Source of the DNA: Pseudomonadota bacterium
GTDB lineage: Bacteria > Pseudomonadota > Alphaproteobacteria > Rhizobiales > Methylopilaceae
NCBI GenBank assembly: GCA_023430145.1
Contig: JAEZCD010000208.1
Span: forward strand, 1-23,081
Reading direction: 5' to 3'
Length of the DNA: 23,081 nt
The position numbers and the translations under genes are program-made. Positions 1-6,500 of the stretch are shown piece after piece. Below the pieces are notes generated by a model. The model did no database searches. It saw only the letters and a list, made by a program, of their open reading frames with translations, and was not told the origin of the DNA. Position 1 is the stretch's first letter; the number at the start of each line of letters is the position of its first letter.

Positions 1-653
1 GGCTCGGAGTCGAGCCGGCGCTGGCGGCCGAGAATCTCGGCCAGCGCCGCCTTCAGGCTGATCGCCGGCGACGACGCGGCGGCCGGGGCCTGCTCGGCCT
101 CCGGCACCGCAACCGAAGCCGGCGCGCCCGGCCCGGAATAGACGGGGGAAATCTCCTCGGCAGCTGTGATGGCGGTCGCCAGCGCCGGCGCGTCTTCCGC
201 GATCGTGGCCGTGGCTTCGTCGGCGAGCCCGGCCGCGACCGCTGCCGGCTCGGCGACCTGTTCGGCCCTCTCGGTCGCGAGCGCGACGGCATCCGCCGGC
301 GCCTCCTCGACGGAGGCGGTCACTGCGCCGGCCTCGGGCTCCTCGAGCTCGACGCGCGGCGGTGGCGCGGCCGGGCGCCTCGCCGCCTCCTGGCGAAGCC
401 GCGCACGGCGGTCCAGCTCCTCGCCGAGCGCCTTCAGGCGCGCTTCGATGCGGGCGAACGGATCGTCCTCTGCCGGCTTCTCGCCACTTCCGGCCGGCGA
501 AGCCGCGGCGATCTCGGCGGCAGCCGCCGCCTCCGCGCGAGCGGCACGGTCAAGCTCGGCGAGCCGGCGGGCGATCTCGTCCAGGGAGTGCTTCTCGACG
601 GGCGCCGCGGCCGGTCTCCAATCCTCCGCCCCGCGCGGATCGCTCACCGGCAT
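1..653 (-). CDS. Partial coiled-coil, Ala/Glu-rich protein (PodJ-like N-terminus?)
   Basis: An open frame runs without a stop from an ATG at 653 to the left edge, so 217 codons are present and the C-terminus is missing. The protein begins MPVSDPRGAEDWRPAAAP, followed by a charged helical stretch (SLDEIARRLAELDRAARAEAA, about residues 23-43), a second helical stretch around residues 65-90 (DPFARIEARLKALGEELDRR), a long Ala/Pro/Glu-rich linker, and a final motif SLKAALAEILGRQRRLDS. No membrane segment or catalytic motif is visible in this part. Short helical motifs separated by low-complexity linkers resemble the N-terminal region of rhizobial PodJ/SPOR-type polar localisation or cell-envelope proteins, but this is pattern resemblance only. 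A purine-rich stretch (AAGGGGAAG) precedes the ATG. The gene lies head-away from the catabolic genes and looks like the edge of core chromosome. Confidence 0.6.
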   Translation of the reverse strand, partial: MPVSDPRGAEDWRPAAAPVEKHSLDEIARRLAELDRAARAEAAAAAEIAAASPAGSGEKPAEDDPFARIEARLKALGEELDRRARLRQEAARRPAAPPPRVELEEPEAGAVTASVEEAPADAVALATERAEQVAEPAAVAAGLADEATATIAEDAPALATAITAAEEISPVYSGPGAPASVAVPEAEQAPAAASSPAISLKAALAEILGRQRRLDSE

Positions 654-957
654 CGCCGCTTCCCCTTCCCCGCCCTCGTCGCTCCGCCCGGCGGTGAAAG
701 GTTACCGACACCTTTCGATCGCACGACGAACCGGTTCCGGCTCGGGAATTTTTACGAGTAAGGTAAACGGGTGGTTAATCCCGTCGGCCAAAGGCCCGAC
801 GCTGTTTGAATCTGATTCGACGCGACTCGACTGTGGCCCGGTGGCGACAGGGCGTCCCGAGTCGCGGCTTCTCCCCAGCGGGCCGCGAGGAGACGCGGCA
901 TTCCCGGCCGCCGCGCCGCCAAGGGGCGGGCGAGTCGGAGCACAGGCCGACCCGGCC
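654..957. other. Gene-free gap between the left-edge gene and the dehydrogenase
   Basis: This is about 300 bp. Apart from the CtrA-like site and the AT-rich patch at 748-780, I see no credible gene. The 3' half (about 830-957) is GC-rich and contains only antisense-type frames with no recognisable protein. It probably holds the promoter of the minus-strand gene at 653 and the 3' end of the dehydrogenase transcript. Confidence 0.5.
762..778 (-). promoter_or_regulatory. Candidate CtrA-binding site upstream of the partial left-edge gene
   Basis: On the minus strand the sequence reads TTAACCACCCGTTTACC. This matches the alphaproteobacterial CtrA full-site pattern TTAA-N7-TTAA with one mismatch in the second half. 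It sits about 110 bp upstream of the ATG at 653, in an AT-rich patch of an otherwise very GC-rich gap. CtrA control would suit a cell-cycle or polarity gene. Binding is inferred. Confidence 0.4.
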
Positions 958-1932
958 TCAGCCGCGCCGCCGCGGCCACATCGCCGGATCGACGAGGTGC
1001 TCGGGCCGCTCCCCGGCGAGCACGTCGAGGACGCCGCGCACGAGGCTGATCGCCGTGCGCTCCAGCCCCTCTTGCGAGGAGCCGCCGATATGCGGCGTCA
1101 GGACGAGGTTCGGGACATCGCGCAGCGGATGATTCTCCGCGAGCGGCTCCTGCGCGAGCACGTCGAGCCCGGCGCCGCCGAGATGGCCGCTGCGCAGCGC
1201 CTCGGCGAGGGCCGCCTCGTCGACGATGCCGCCGCGGCTCGTCACGAGCAGGCTGGAGCCCGGCTGCATCCGCGAAAGCTCCGCCGCGCCGATCATCCCC
1301 GCTTTCTCGGGTGACCAGCCCGTGTGCACGGAGACGATGTCGGTGCGGGCGAGGAGATCGTCGAGCGATACAGAGGCCTCGCAGCCGGCCGCGGCCACCT
1401 CGGCGGCCGGCACCGAGGGCGACCACACGAGAACCCTCGATCCGAACGCGCCGCGAAAGATCGCCGCGACGCGGCGGCCGATGTCGCCGAAGCCGACGAT
1501 GCCGAGCGTTTTTCCGGACAGCTCGCCGAAGCGGTTCTGGAACTTGAAGCCGGTGTCGGCCGCACGGGCGGCACGATCGGCGCCCGGAACCTTCCAGGCG
1601 ACGGCGAGGGCGAGGGCCAGCGTCAGCTCGGCCACCGACTGCGCATTGGCCCCGGGCGTGTTGACGACCGCGATGCCGAGCCGGCTCGCCGCCGCCACGT
1701 CGATCCGGTTGGTGCCGACGCCGTGATTGCCGATCACGAGCAGGCGCTCGCCCGCCTCGATCTCGGAAGCCGACAGGCCGCTCGAGCGCGTGATCACCGC
1801 CTCGACGCTCGCGATCTCCGCCGCGACCCGCGACCGCTCGGCGAGCCCCAGCGCGCGGACCCGAACGCCCGCCGCATCCAGCATCGCGATCCCGGTCGGA
1901 TGGATCGGCTCGACGACGAGGCAGGTTTTCAC
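958..1932 (-). CDS. D-2-hydroxyacid dehydrogenase (NAD-dependent, SerA-like)
   Basis: A 324-residue cytosolic dehydrogenase of the D-isomer-specific 2-hydroxyacid family, expected to interconvert a 2-oxoacid and a D-2-hydroxyacid with NAD(P)H. The N-terminal catalytic half (about 1-100) contains the NHGVGTNRIDV segment. The Rossmann domain carries GIVGFGDIG (144-152). The family's catalytic triad is visible as Arg233 (TSRGGIVDE), Glu262 (AQEPL) and His281 (TPHIGG). No ACT domain is present, so this is the short form rather than full-length SerA. The start is a GTG at 1932 that overlaps the upstream amidotransferase stop by 4 nt (GTGA), which indicates translational coupling; a longer in-frame reading extends into that gene and is rejected. 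The substrate is not evident. Phosphoglycerate, hydroxypyruvate/glyoxylate or sulfolactate-type substrates are all possible. Confidence 0.9.
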   Translation of the reverse strand: MKTCLVVEPIHPTGIAMLDAAGVRVRALGLAERSRVAAEIASVEAVITRSSGLSASEIEAGERLLVIGNHGVGTNRIDVAAASRLGIAVVNTPGANAQSVAELTLALALAVAWKVPGADRAARAADTGFKFQNRFGELSGKTLGIVGFGDIGRRVAAIFRGAFGSRVLVWSPSVPAAEVAAAGCEASVSLDDLLARTDIVSVHTGWSPEKAGMIGAAELSRMQPGSSLLVTSRGGIVDEAALAEALRSGHLGGAGLDVLAQEPLAENHPLRDVPNLVLTPHIGGSSQEGLERTAISLVRGVLDVLAGERPEHLVDPAMWPRRRG

Positions 1933-3137
1933 CTGTTCGCGCCCTCGGCGGCCGCCTCGAGAAACGCCGCGATCGCCGGGTGCGGCGTGCCCGGCCGGCT
2001 CGTCAGCTCGGGATGGCCCTGCAGGCCGATGAAGAAGGGGTGGCCGGCGAGCTCGATCGCATCGGCGAGGTCGCGGTCGGCGTGCAGGCCGGTGAAGGAG
2101 AGGCCGGCGGCGGCGAGCGGCTCGTGCAGCCCGGGATCGAGCACGTAGCGGTGATTGTAGCGGACGCGGACCTCCGGAGCGCCGAAGACCGCCCCGAGCC
2201 GGCTGTTGCGGACGACGCGCATCGTCCGCTCGCCGAGCCGGTGTGTCGGCCGTCCGTGCTCGTCGTGCAGGCGCACGAAGGTCTTGACCGGCGCCTCCGG
2301 GCTCGCCTCGGCCATGCCGGCGTCCGACAGGCCGGCGCGGAGCTGCGCGACCGCGGTGCACATGGTCTGCATGCCGAGGCAGAGGCCGAGCGTCGGCACC
2401 TCCGCCTCGAGGGCGGCGCGGGCGGCGGCGATCTGGCCGGCGACCTGCTCCATGTCCGAGCCGCCGGGCAGCAGCAGCCCGTCGACGCCGGCGAGCTGCT
2501 CGGGCCAGGCCTCGTCCGGTATCGCGCGCGGATCGGCGATGGCGAGGCTGGGCGCCGACCCCGTCGCATCGGCCGCATCGCCGAGCGCCGCCAGCACGCC
2601 CGGATAGACCTCGCGCAGAAAAGCCTCGTCGCCGACCAGCAGCAGGCGCGTTGCCGGGCCGGCAGCCCCATCCGCCCCGCCGTCCAGCCGGGGGCGGCCG
2701 AACCTGTCGATCCGCACCTCGCGCGGAGGCCGGTCACCGACGATCGCGAAGCCTGCGTCCGTCGGCTCGGCCCGAAGCCGCTGCACCGCCCTGCCCGCGC
2801 GCTGCGCCGCGAGAAGAATCCGCTCCGCCGCCTCGCGATGGGCCTGCAGCAGCGGGTTGACCGCGACGACAACGATCGCCTCCGAACATCGCGCGACGGC
2901 GCCGCGGTCGACCGGCGGTCCGACGGGCCGGCCGGTCGCCCGCTCGGCCCAAAGGAGGCCGTTCGGCGCCAGCTCCCCATGCGCCAGCACGTGCTGGGCG
3001 GCATCGAAGCGGTCGTGCCCGGCGCCGCCGCCGACCAGCGCCAGAACCGTGCCGCCCGTTTCGGCGGCAACGAGCGCCGCCGCCATGCCGTCGAGCGCCG
3101 GCAGGCGGGTCGCATGCTCGACGAGGATGACTGTCAT
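1929..3137 (-). CDS. Class I glutamine amidotransferase (CTP-synthase-type GATase) with novel N-terminal half
   Basis: A 402-residue protein. Residues about 164-400 match the glutaminase domain of CTP synthase: RLLLVGDEAFL start, oxyanion/nucleophile segment LPGG (223-226) and LGLCLGMQ (250-257, Cys253), the NHRYVLDP segment (329-336), and the HPFFIGLQGHPE ending with His375 and Glu377. The Cys-His-Glu triad is intact, so glutamine or gamma-glutamyl hydrolysis is plausible. The synthetase domain of PyrG is absent. Instead, residues 1-160 form a region with Rossmann-like alternation (VLALVGGG at 31-38, EAIVVVAVNPLL at 86-97) that I do not recognise. The start at 3137 is chosen because upstream in-frame codons run antisense through the divergent transporter gene. 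It is the first gene of a two-gene unit with the dehydrogenase. The role and the acceptor of any released ammonia are unknown. Confidence 0.8.
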   Translation of the reverse strand: MTVILVEHATRLPALDGMAAALVAAETGGTVLALVGGGAGHDRFDAAQHVLAHGELAPNGLLWAERATGRPVGPPVDRGAVARCSEAIVVVAVNPLLQAHREAAERILLAAQRAGRAVQRLRAEPTDAGFAIVGDRPPREVRIDRFGRPRLDGGADGAAGPATRLLLVGDEAFLREVYPGVLAALGDAADATGSAPSLAIADPRAIPDEAWPEQLAGVDGLLLPGGSDMEQVAGQIAAARAALEAEVPTLGLCLGMQTMCTAVAQLRAGLSDAGMAEASPEAPVKTFVRLHDEHGRPTHRLGERTMRVVRNSRLGAVFGAPEVRVRYNHRYVLDPGLHEPLAAAGLSFTGLHADRDLADAIELAGHPFFIGLQGHPELTSRPGTPHPAIAAFLEAAAEGANR

Positions 3138-3178
3138 TCCCGAGGTCCCGCTACGGATGCGGCCGCTACGCACACCGC

Positions 3179-3194
3179 TGGCATACCGATTGCT
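3179..3194 (+). promoter_or_regulatory. Candidate sigma-54 promoter (-24/-12) ahead of the ehu-type operon
   Basis: The sequence TGGCATACCGATTGCT fits the sigma-54 pattern TGGCAYR-N4-TTGCW, with the GG and GC doublets at the required spacing. Transcription would start near 3205, giving a leader of about 110 nt before the ATG at 3319. Sigma-54 control by NtrC-type activators is common for nitrogen-scavenging importers. No convincing enhancer site was seen; it could lie within the divergent gene. The element also contains GGCATACC, close to a GntR-type half-palindrome, so the match may have another cause. Confidence 0.45.
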
Positions 3195-3256
3195 TACGAG
3201 ACCGTCATCCGGGAAGATCGGCAAGGCGGTCCGCCGCGCTGCTTTCGATTGGACCA

Positions 3257-3278
3257 GATTGTTCTTTTTGTCACAATC
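3257..3278. promoter_or_regulatory. Inverted repeat GATTGT-N10-ACAATC upstream of the ehuB-like gene
   Basis: Perfect 6-bp arms, GATTGT at 3257-3262 and ACAATC at 3273-3278, are separated by 10 bp that include a T-run. The dyad centre lies about 50 bp upstream of the ATG at 3319. The geometry suits a dimeric repressor or activator. It falls downstream of the putative sigma-54 start, so it could be an operator in the leader. No regulator can be assigned from sequence alone. Confidence 0.35.
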
Positions 3279-3318
3279 GGAACTGCATCGGCCATGAGAG
3301 CCGGGAGGAGGGAAGACC

Positions 3319-4188
3319 ATGTCGAAATCCAGACTGTCGGTGTTCGCAACGTTCTGTGCCCTCGCGGGCCTCGCGCTGTCGGCCGGAAGCGCCGGCGCGC
3401 AGTCGCTGATGGAGAAGGTGAAGTCGGGCGACATCATCCGAGTCGGCTTCGCCAACGAGGCGCCCTTCAGCTCCGCCAACGCCAATGGCGAGCTGATCGG
3501 CTCGGACATCACGCTCCTGCGCGAGGCTCTCGGCAAGATCGGCGTGAAGGAGTTCGACGGCGTCCTGACGCCGTTCGGCTCGCTGATCCCCGGGCTGAAG
3601 GCCAAGCGCTTCGACATCATCGCCGCCGGGCTCTACATCCGCCCCGACCGCTGCAAGCAGGTCGCCTTCGCCGAGCCGGTGTTCGCGCTCGGCGACGCGA
3701 TCGTCGTGCCGGCCGGCAATCCGAAGAAGCTGTCGAGTCTCACCGACTTCGCCAAGAACAAGGATCTGAAGCTCGGCTACACGACCGGCGCCGGCGCGCT
3801 GATCGAGCACGCCTATGCCGTCGGCATGCCCAAGGAGCAGGCGATTCCGCTTCCCGACGGCCCCTCGCTGATCGCCGCAGTGAAGGCCGGCCGCATCGAC
3901 GCCTTCCTCTATCCGACGCTGTCGACGCAGGAGCTGCTGAAGGCCGCGAAAGATCCCGGCGTCGAGCGCGCTGATCCATTCGAGCAGCCTGTGATCAACG
4001 GCAAGCCGGCGCTCGGCATCGGCAGCTTCGCCTTCCGCCCCGAGGACAAGGAGTTCGTCGAGGCGTTCAACAAGGTTCTGGTGCCGATCGTCGCCTCGCC
4101 GGACTACGTCAAGATGATCGAGCCGTTCGGCTTCTCGGCCCCGGACGTGCCGAAGGGGCTGTCGACGGCCGAGCTCTGCAAGGGCTGA
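3319..4188 (+). CDS. ehuB: EhuB-type periplasmic substrate-binding protein (ectoine-like ligand)
   Basis: A 289-residue family 3 binding protein with a Sec signal peptide (hydrophobic core about 7-24, cleavage after AGA near residue 27). It aligns from memory with Sinorhizobium EhuB: ANEAPF (45-50), GSLIPGLK (87-94), AAGLYIRPDRC (102-112) and the C-terminal IEPFGFSA (267-274). The ligand-cage positions of EhuB appear kept or conservatively changed: Glu47, Phe50, Phe86 (Tyr in EhuB), Tyr106 (Phe in EhuB) and Arg111. This suggests a zwitterionic, cation-pi-bound ligand such as ectoine, hydroxyectoine or a relative. A strong ribosome-binding site (GGGAGGAGGG) precedes the ATG. It heads the transporter operon and is followed by a stem-loop before the permease genes. 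Family assignment is firm; the exact ligand is inferred. Confidence 0.85.
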   Translation: MSKSRLSVFATFCALAGLALSAGSAGAQSLMEKVKSGDIIRVGFANEAPFSSANANGELIGSDITLLREALGKIGVKEFDGVLTPFGSLIPGLKAKRFDIIAAGLYIRPDRCKQVAFAEPVFALGDAIVVPAGNPKKLSSLTDFAKNKDLKLGYTTGAGALIEHAYAVGMPKEQAIPLPDGPSLIAAVKAGRIDAFLYPTLSTQELLKAAKDPGVERADPFEQPVINGKPALGIGSFAFRPEDKEFVEAFNKVLVPIVASPDYVKMIEPFGFSAPDVPKGLSTAELCKG

Positions 4189-4200
4189 CCGGCAGCCAAA

Positions 4201-4228
4201 GGGCCGGCGGCCGTGGCGCCGCCGGCCC
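4201..4228 (+). other. Strong stem-loop between binding-protein and permease genes
   Basis: A perfect 11-bp inverted repeat (GGGCCGGCGGC at 4201-4211, GCCGCCGGCCC at 4218-4228) with a 6-nt loop starts 12 nt after the ehuB-like stop. There is no T-tract, so it is unlikely to be an efficient intrinsic terminator. Such hairpins after binding-protein genes often protect the upstream mRNA and lower expression of the permease genes. The next gene has its own GGAGG (4241-4245). Confidence 0.6.
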
Positions 4229-4249
4229 TGGTTCGCGTCCGGAGGCGGG

Positions 4250-4912
4250 ATGCAGATCGTCTGGGAATACCGCTTCCTGCTTCTGCAGGGCCTGTGGGTG
4301 ACGGTCCAGGTGTCGGTGCTGGCCGCGCTCATGGCGATCGTGCTGTCGCTCGTCGCCGGCATCGCCCGCGACGCCGCGTTCTGGCCGATCCGATGGCTCG
4401 CGGCGATCTATGTCGAGTTTTTTCGTGGCACCTCGCTGCTGGCGCAGCTCTTCTGGCTGTTCTTCGTGCTGCCGGCCTTCGGCGTGAACCTGTCGGCGCT
4501 CGCCTGCGGCGTGCTCGGCCTCGGCCTCTGCAATGGCGCCTACGGATCGGAGCTGGTCCGCGGGGCGCTGCGCTCGGTGCCGCGCGCCCAGCGCGAGGCC
4601 GCCGTGGCGCTGAATTTCTCGCGCTGGCAGACGCTGCGGATCGTCATCGTGCCACAGGCAGCGCTGGTCCTCGTCCCGCTCTACGGCAATCTCTGCATCG
4701 AGCTGCTGAAGGCGTCGGCGCTCGTCTCGCTGATCACCCTGCCCGACCTCACCTTCCAGGCCAAGAACATCATCCTCGTGCACGTCAACACCGCCCCCGT
4801 GCTGTCGACCGTGCTCGTCGTCTACTTCGCCCTGGCGCTCGTTATCTCGTGGAGCGCGAGCTCGCTCGAGAGGAAGCTCGCACAGGGGCGCAACCTGACG
4901 ATGGCGCGATGA
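4250..4912 (+). CDS. ehuC: EhuC-type ABC transporter permease
   Basis: A 220-residue inner-membrane permease of the polar amino acid (HisM/GlnP) family with about five hydrophobic segments, beginning with residues 8-38. The family signature FFRGTSLLAQLFWLFFVLP is at 57-75, and the EAA loop that contacts the ATPase is REAAVALNFSRWQTLRIVIVP (115-135). It should form a heterodimeric channel with the next gene product. The ATG at 4250 has GGAGG four bases upstream. The stop overlaps the start of the next permease by 4 nt (ATGA). The wording FRGTSLLAQLFWLFFVLPAFGV is typical of EhuC, and the four-gene order B-C-D-A matches ectoine-type ehu operons except that ehuA is last. Confidence 0.85.
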   Translation: MQIVWEYRFLLLQGLWVTVQVSVLAALMAIVLSLVAGIARDAAFWPIRWLAAIYVEFFRGTSLLAQLFWLFFVLPAFGVNLSALACGVLGLGLCNGAYGSELVRGALRSVPRAQREAAVALNFSRWQTLRIVIVPQAALVLVPLYGNLCIELLKASALVSLITLPDLTFQAKNIILVHVNTAPVLSTVLVVYFALALVISWSASSLERKLAQGRNLTMAR

Positions 4913-5574
4913 CGTTCGACTTCGATCTGCTCGGCGAGATCTGGCCGCTGCTGCTGCAGGGGACGATCGTCACCCTCGAGGCGACGGCGGTCGGCTTTCT
5001 CCTGTCGCTCGTCTTCGGCGGCGTGCTCGCCATGCTGATGCGCCTGCCCTCGCGGGCGGCCGCGACGATCGCGCGGCTCGTCATGGACTTCTTCCGGGCG
5101 ACGCCGCTGCTGGTGCAGCTCTATTTCCTGTTCTTCGTGCTGCCGAGCTTCGGCGTCTCGCTGCCGCCCTTCACCACCGGCGTCATAGCCCTCGGCCTGC
5201 ATTACGGCGCCTACGCGGCCGAAGCCTATCGCGCCGGCCTCGCCGCCGTGCCGAAGGGGCAGTGGGAGGCCGCGATCAGCCTGAATTACTCGCGCTACCG
5301 CATGTATCGCCACGTGGTGCTGCCGCAGGCGCTGCCGCCGGTGACGCCGGCGCTCGGCAACATCTTCATCGCCATGCTGAAGGACACGCCGGTGCTGTCC
5401 GCCATCACCGTCACCGAGCTGATGTTCGTCGCCAACGCGATCGGCTCCGAGCGCTTCCAGTACACCGAGCCGGTGACCGCGGCGGCGATCATCTACCTCG
5501 TGCTCAGCCTCGCCGCAGCCGGGCTTCTCCGCGTCTTCGAGCGCTTCGCCTATCGCCTGGAGCGGGCCCGATGA
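4909..5574 (+). CDS. ehuD: EhuD-type ABC transporter permease
   Basis: A 221-residue second permease subunit of the same family with about five transmembrane segments. The signature FFRATPLLVQLYFLFFVLP is at 61-79 and the EAA loop is at about 119-141 (WEAAISLNYSRYRMYRHVVLPQ). The segment ALGNIFIAMLKDTPVLSAITVTELM (148-172) is characteristic of EhuD. The start is fixed by the 4-nt ATGA overlap with the preceding permease, and its own stop overlaps the ATPase start in the same way, so the three genes are translationally coupled. A longer in-frame reading upstream is out of register with the real EhuC-like frame and is rejected. Confidence 0.85.
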   Translation: MTFDFDLLGEIWPLLLQGTIVTLEATAVGFLLSLVFGGVLAMLMRLPSRAAATIARLVMDFFRATPLLVQLYFLFFVLPSFGVSLPPFTTGVIALGLHYGAYAAEAYRAGLAAVPKGQWEAAISLNYSRYRMYRHVVLPQALPPVTPALGNIFIAMLKDTPVLSAITVTELMFVANAIGSERFQYTEPVTAAAIIYLVLSLAAAGLLRVFERFAYRLERAR

Positions 5575-6341
5575 CGCCCGCCGTCCGCTTCGATTCGGTG
5601 TCGAAGAGCTTCGGCAGCACGGTGGTGCTCGACCGCTTCGATTTCTCCGTGCCGCGCGGCGAGAAGGTGGCGCTGATCGGCCCGAGCGGCTCGGGGAAGT
5701 CGACGCTGCTGCGTGTGCTCATGACGCTCGAGCGGATCGACGACGGCCGGGTGATGATCGGCGACGAGGTGCTCTGGGAAGTCGCCGATGGCGTTGACCG
5801 ACAGAAGGTGACGCAGGCCCACTTGCGGCGCATGCGCAGCCGCGTCGGCATGGTGTTCCAGCAGTTCAACCTTTTTCCGCACATGACGGCGCTGCAGAAC
5901 GTCGCCTCCGGCCCGCGGCATGTGATGGGCATGAGCCGCAAGGAGGCCGAGGAGATCGCCAGCACCCTGCTGCGCGACGTCGGCCTCGCCGACAAGCTCT
6001 CGAGCTATCCCGGCAGCCTTTCGGGCGGCCAGCAGCAGCGCGTCGCGATCGCGAGAGCCATGGCGCTCAGGCCGGAGGTGATGCTGTTCGACGAGGTAAC
6101 CTCGGCGCTCGATCCGGAGCTTGTCGGCGAGGTGTTGGACGTGATGCGCCGGCTCGCGCACGAGCGCGACCTCACCATGCTCGTCGTCACCCACCAGATG
6201 GGCGTGGCGCGCGAGATCGCCGACAGAATATGCTTCTTCGAGAAGGGGGTGATCGTCGAGGAGGGAGCGCCGGAGGAGATTCTTTCGGCGGCGAGGAACC
6301 CGCGCACGCAGGCCTTCCTGCGCGCCGTGCGGCTGACGTGA
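5571..6341 (+). CDS. ehuA: EhuA-type ABC transporter ATPase
   Basis: A 256-residue cytoplasmic ATPase that powers the importer. Walker A is GPSGSGKST (37-45), the Q-loop is VFQQFNLFPHMT (95-106), the signature LSGGQ is at 150-154, Walker B VMLFDE is at 170-175, and the switch His lies in VVTHQMG. The motif LMTLERIDDG (50-59) is a feature I associate with EhuA rather than with HisP or GlnQ, which supports the ectoine-type assignment. It overlaps the preceding permease by 4 nt. The stop at 6341 is followed by a palindromic repeat that separates it from the hydrolase genes; co-transcription with them is likely but not shown. Confidence 0.88.
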   Translation: MTPAVRFDSVSKSFGSTVVLDRFDFSVPRGEKVALIGPSGSGKSTLLRVLMTLERIDDGRVMIGDEVLWEVADGVDRQKVTQAHLRRMRSRVGMVFQQFNLFPHMTALQNVASGPRHVMGMSRKEAEEIASTLLRDVGLADKLSSYPGSLSGGQQQRVAIARAMALRPEVMLFDEVTSALDPELVGEVLDVMRRLAHERDLTMLVVTHQMGVAREIADRICFFEKGVIVEEGAPEEILSAARNPRTQAFLRAVRLT

Positions 6342-6372
6342 CGGCGTACCGTCCCCGCAAGCCTGCCTCGGC

Positions 6373-6457
6373 CGTCATTGCGAGGAGCGAAGCGACGAAG
6401 CAATCCACACCTTAGGGCACCGAAGGTCTGGATTGCTTCGCTGCGCTCGCAATGACG
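6373..6457. repeat. Palindromic intergenic repeat (rhizobial REP-like)
   Basis: A long imperfect inverted repeat whose arms begin CGTCATTGCGAGGAGCGAAG and end CTTCGCTGCGCTCGCAATGACG. It would fold into one extended hairpin. The 15-nt end segment GCGCTCGCAATGACG (6443-6457) recurs at 6465-6479, and a shorter remnant follows at about 6482-6492, so the repeat is partly duplicated up to the next ribosome-binding site. Elements of this wording are familiar as dispersed intergenic repeats in alphaproteobacteria. Its position after the transporter genes suggests an mRNA-stability or attenuation role, or simple insertion. Confidence 0.8.
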
Positions 6458-6500
6458 GGGAGCCGCGCTCGCAATGACGAGGAGCAATGACGAGAAGGCC

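Noticed and set aside
166..1314. 382-codon plus-strand open frame at the left edge
   Set aside because: It is a Ser/Ala-rich reading antisense to the coiled-coil gene and the dehydrogenase, both of which make better proteins.
2984..2997. CCAGCACGTGCTGG palindrome as an NtrC enhancer site for the sigma-54 promoter
   Set aside because: It has the GCAC/GTGC halves but no spacer between them, and it lies within amidotransferase coding sequence where such a palindrome can arise by chance.
1980..3974. 664-codon plus-strand open frame
   Set aside because: It runs antisense through the amidotransferase and then out of frame through the ehuB-like gene. The translation is Arg-rich with no family features, as expected for shadow frames in GC-rich DNA.
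6474..6500. Earlier ATG for the first M24 gene
   Set aside because: It lies inside the duplicated palindromic repeat, while the ATG at 6501 has a ribosome-binding site and a normal domain start.
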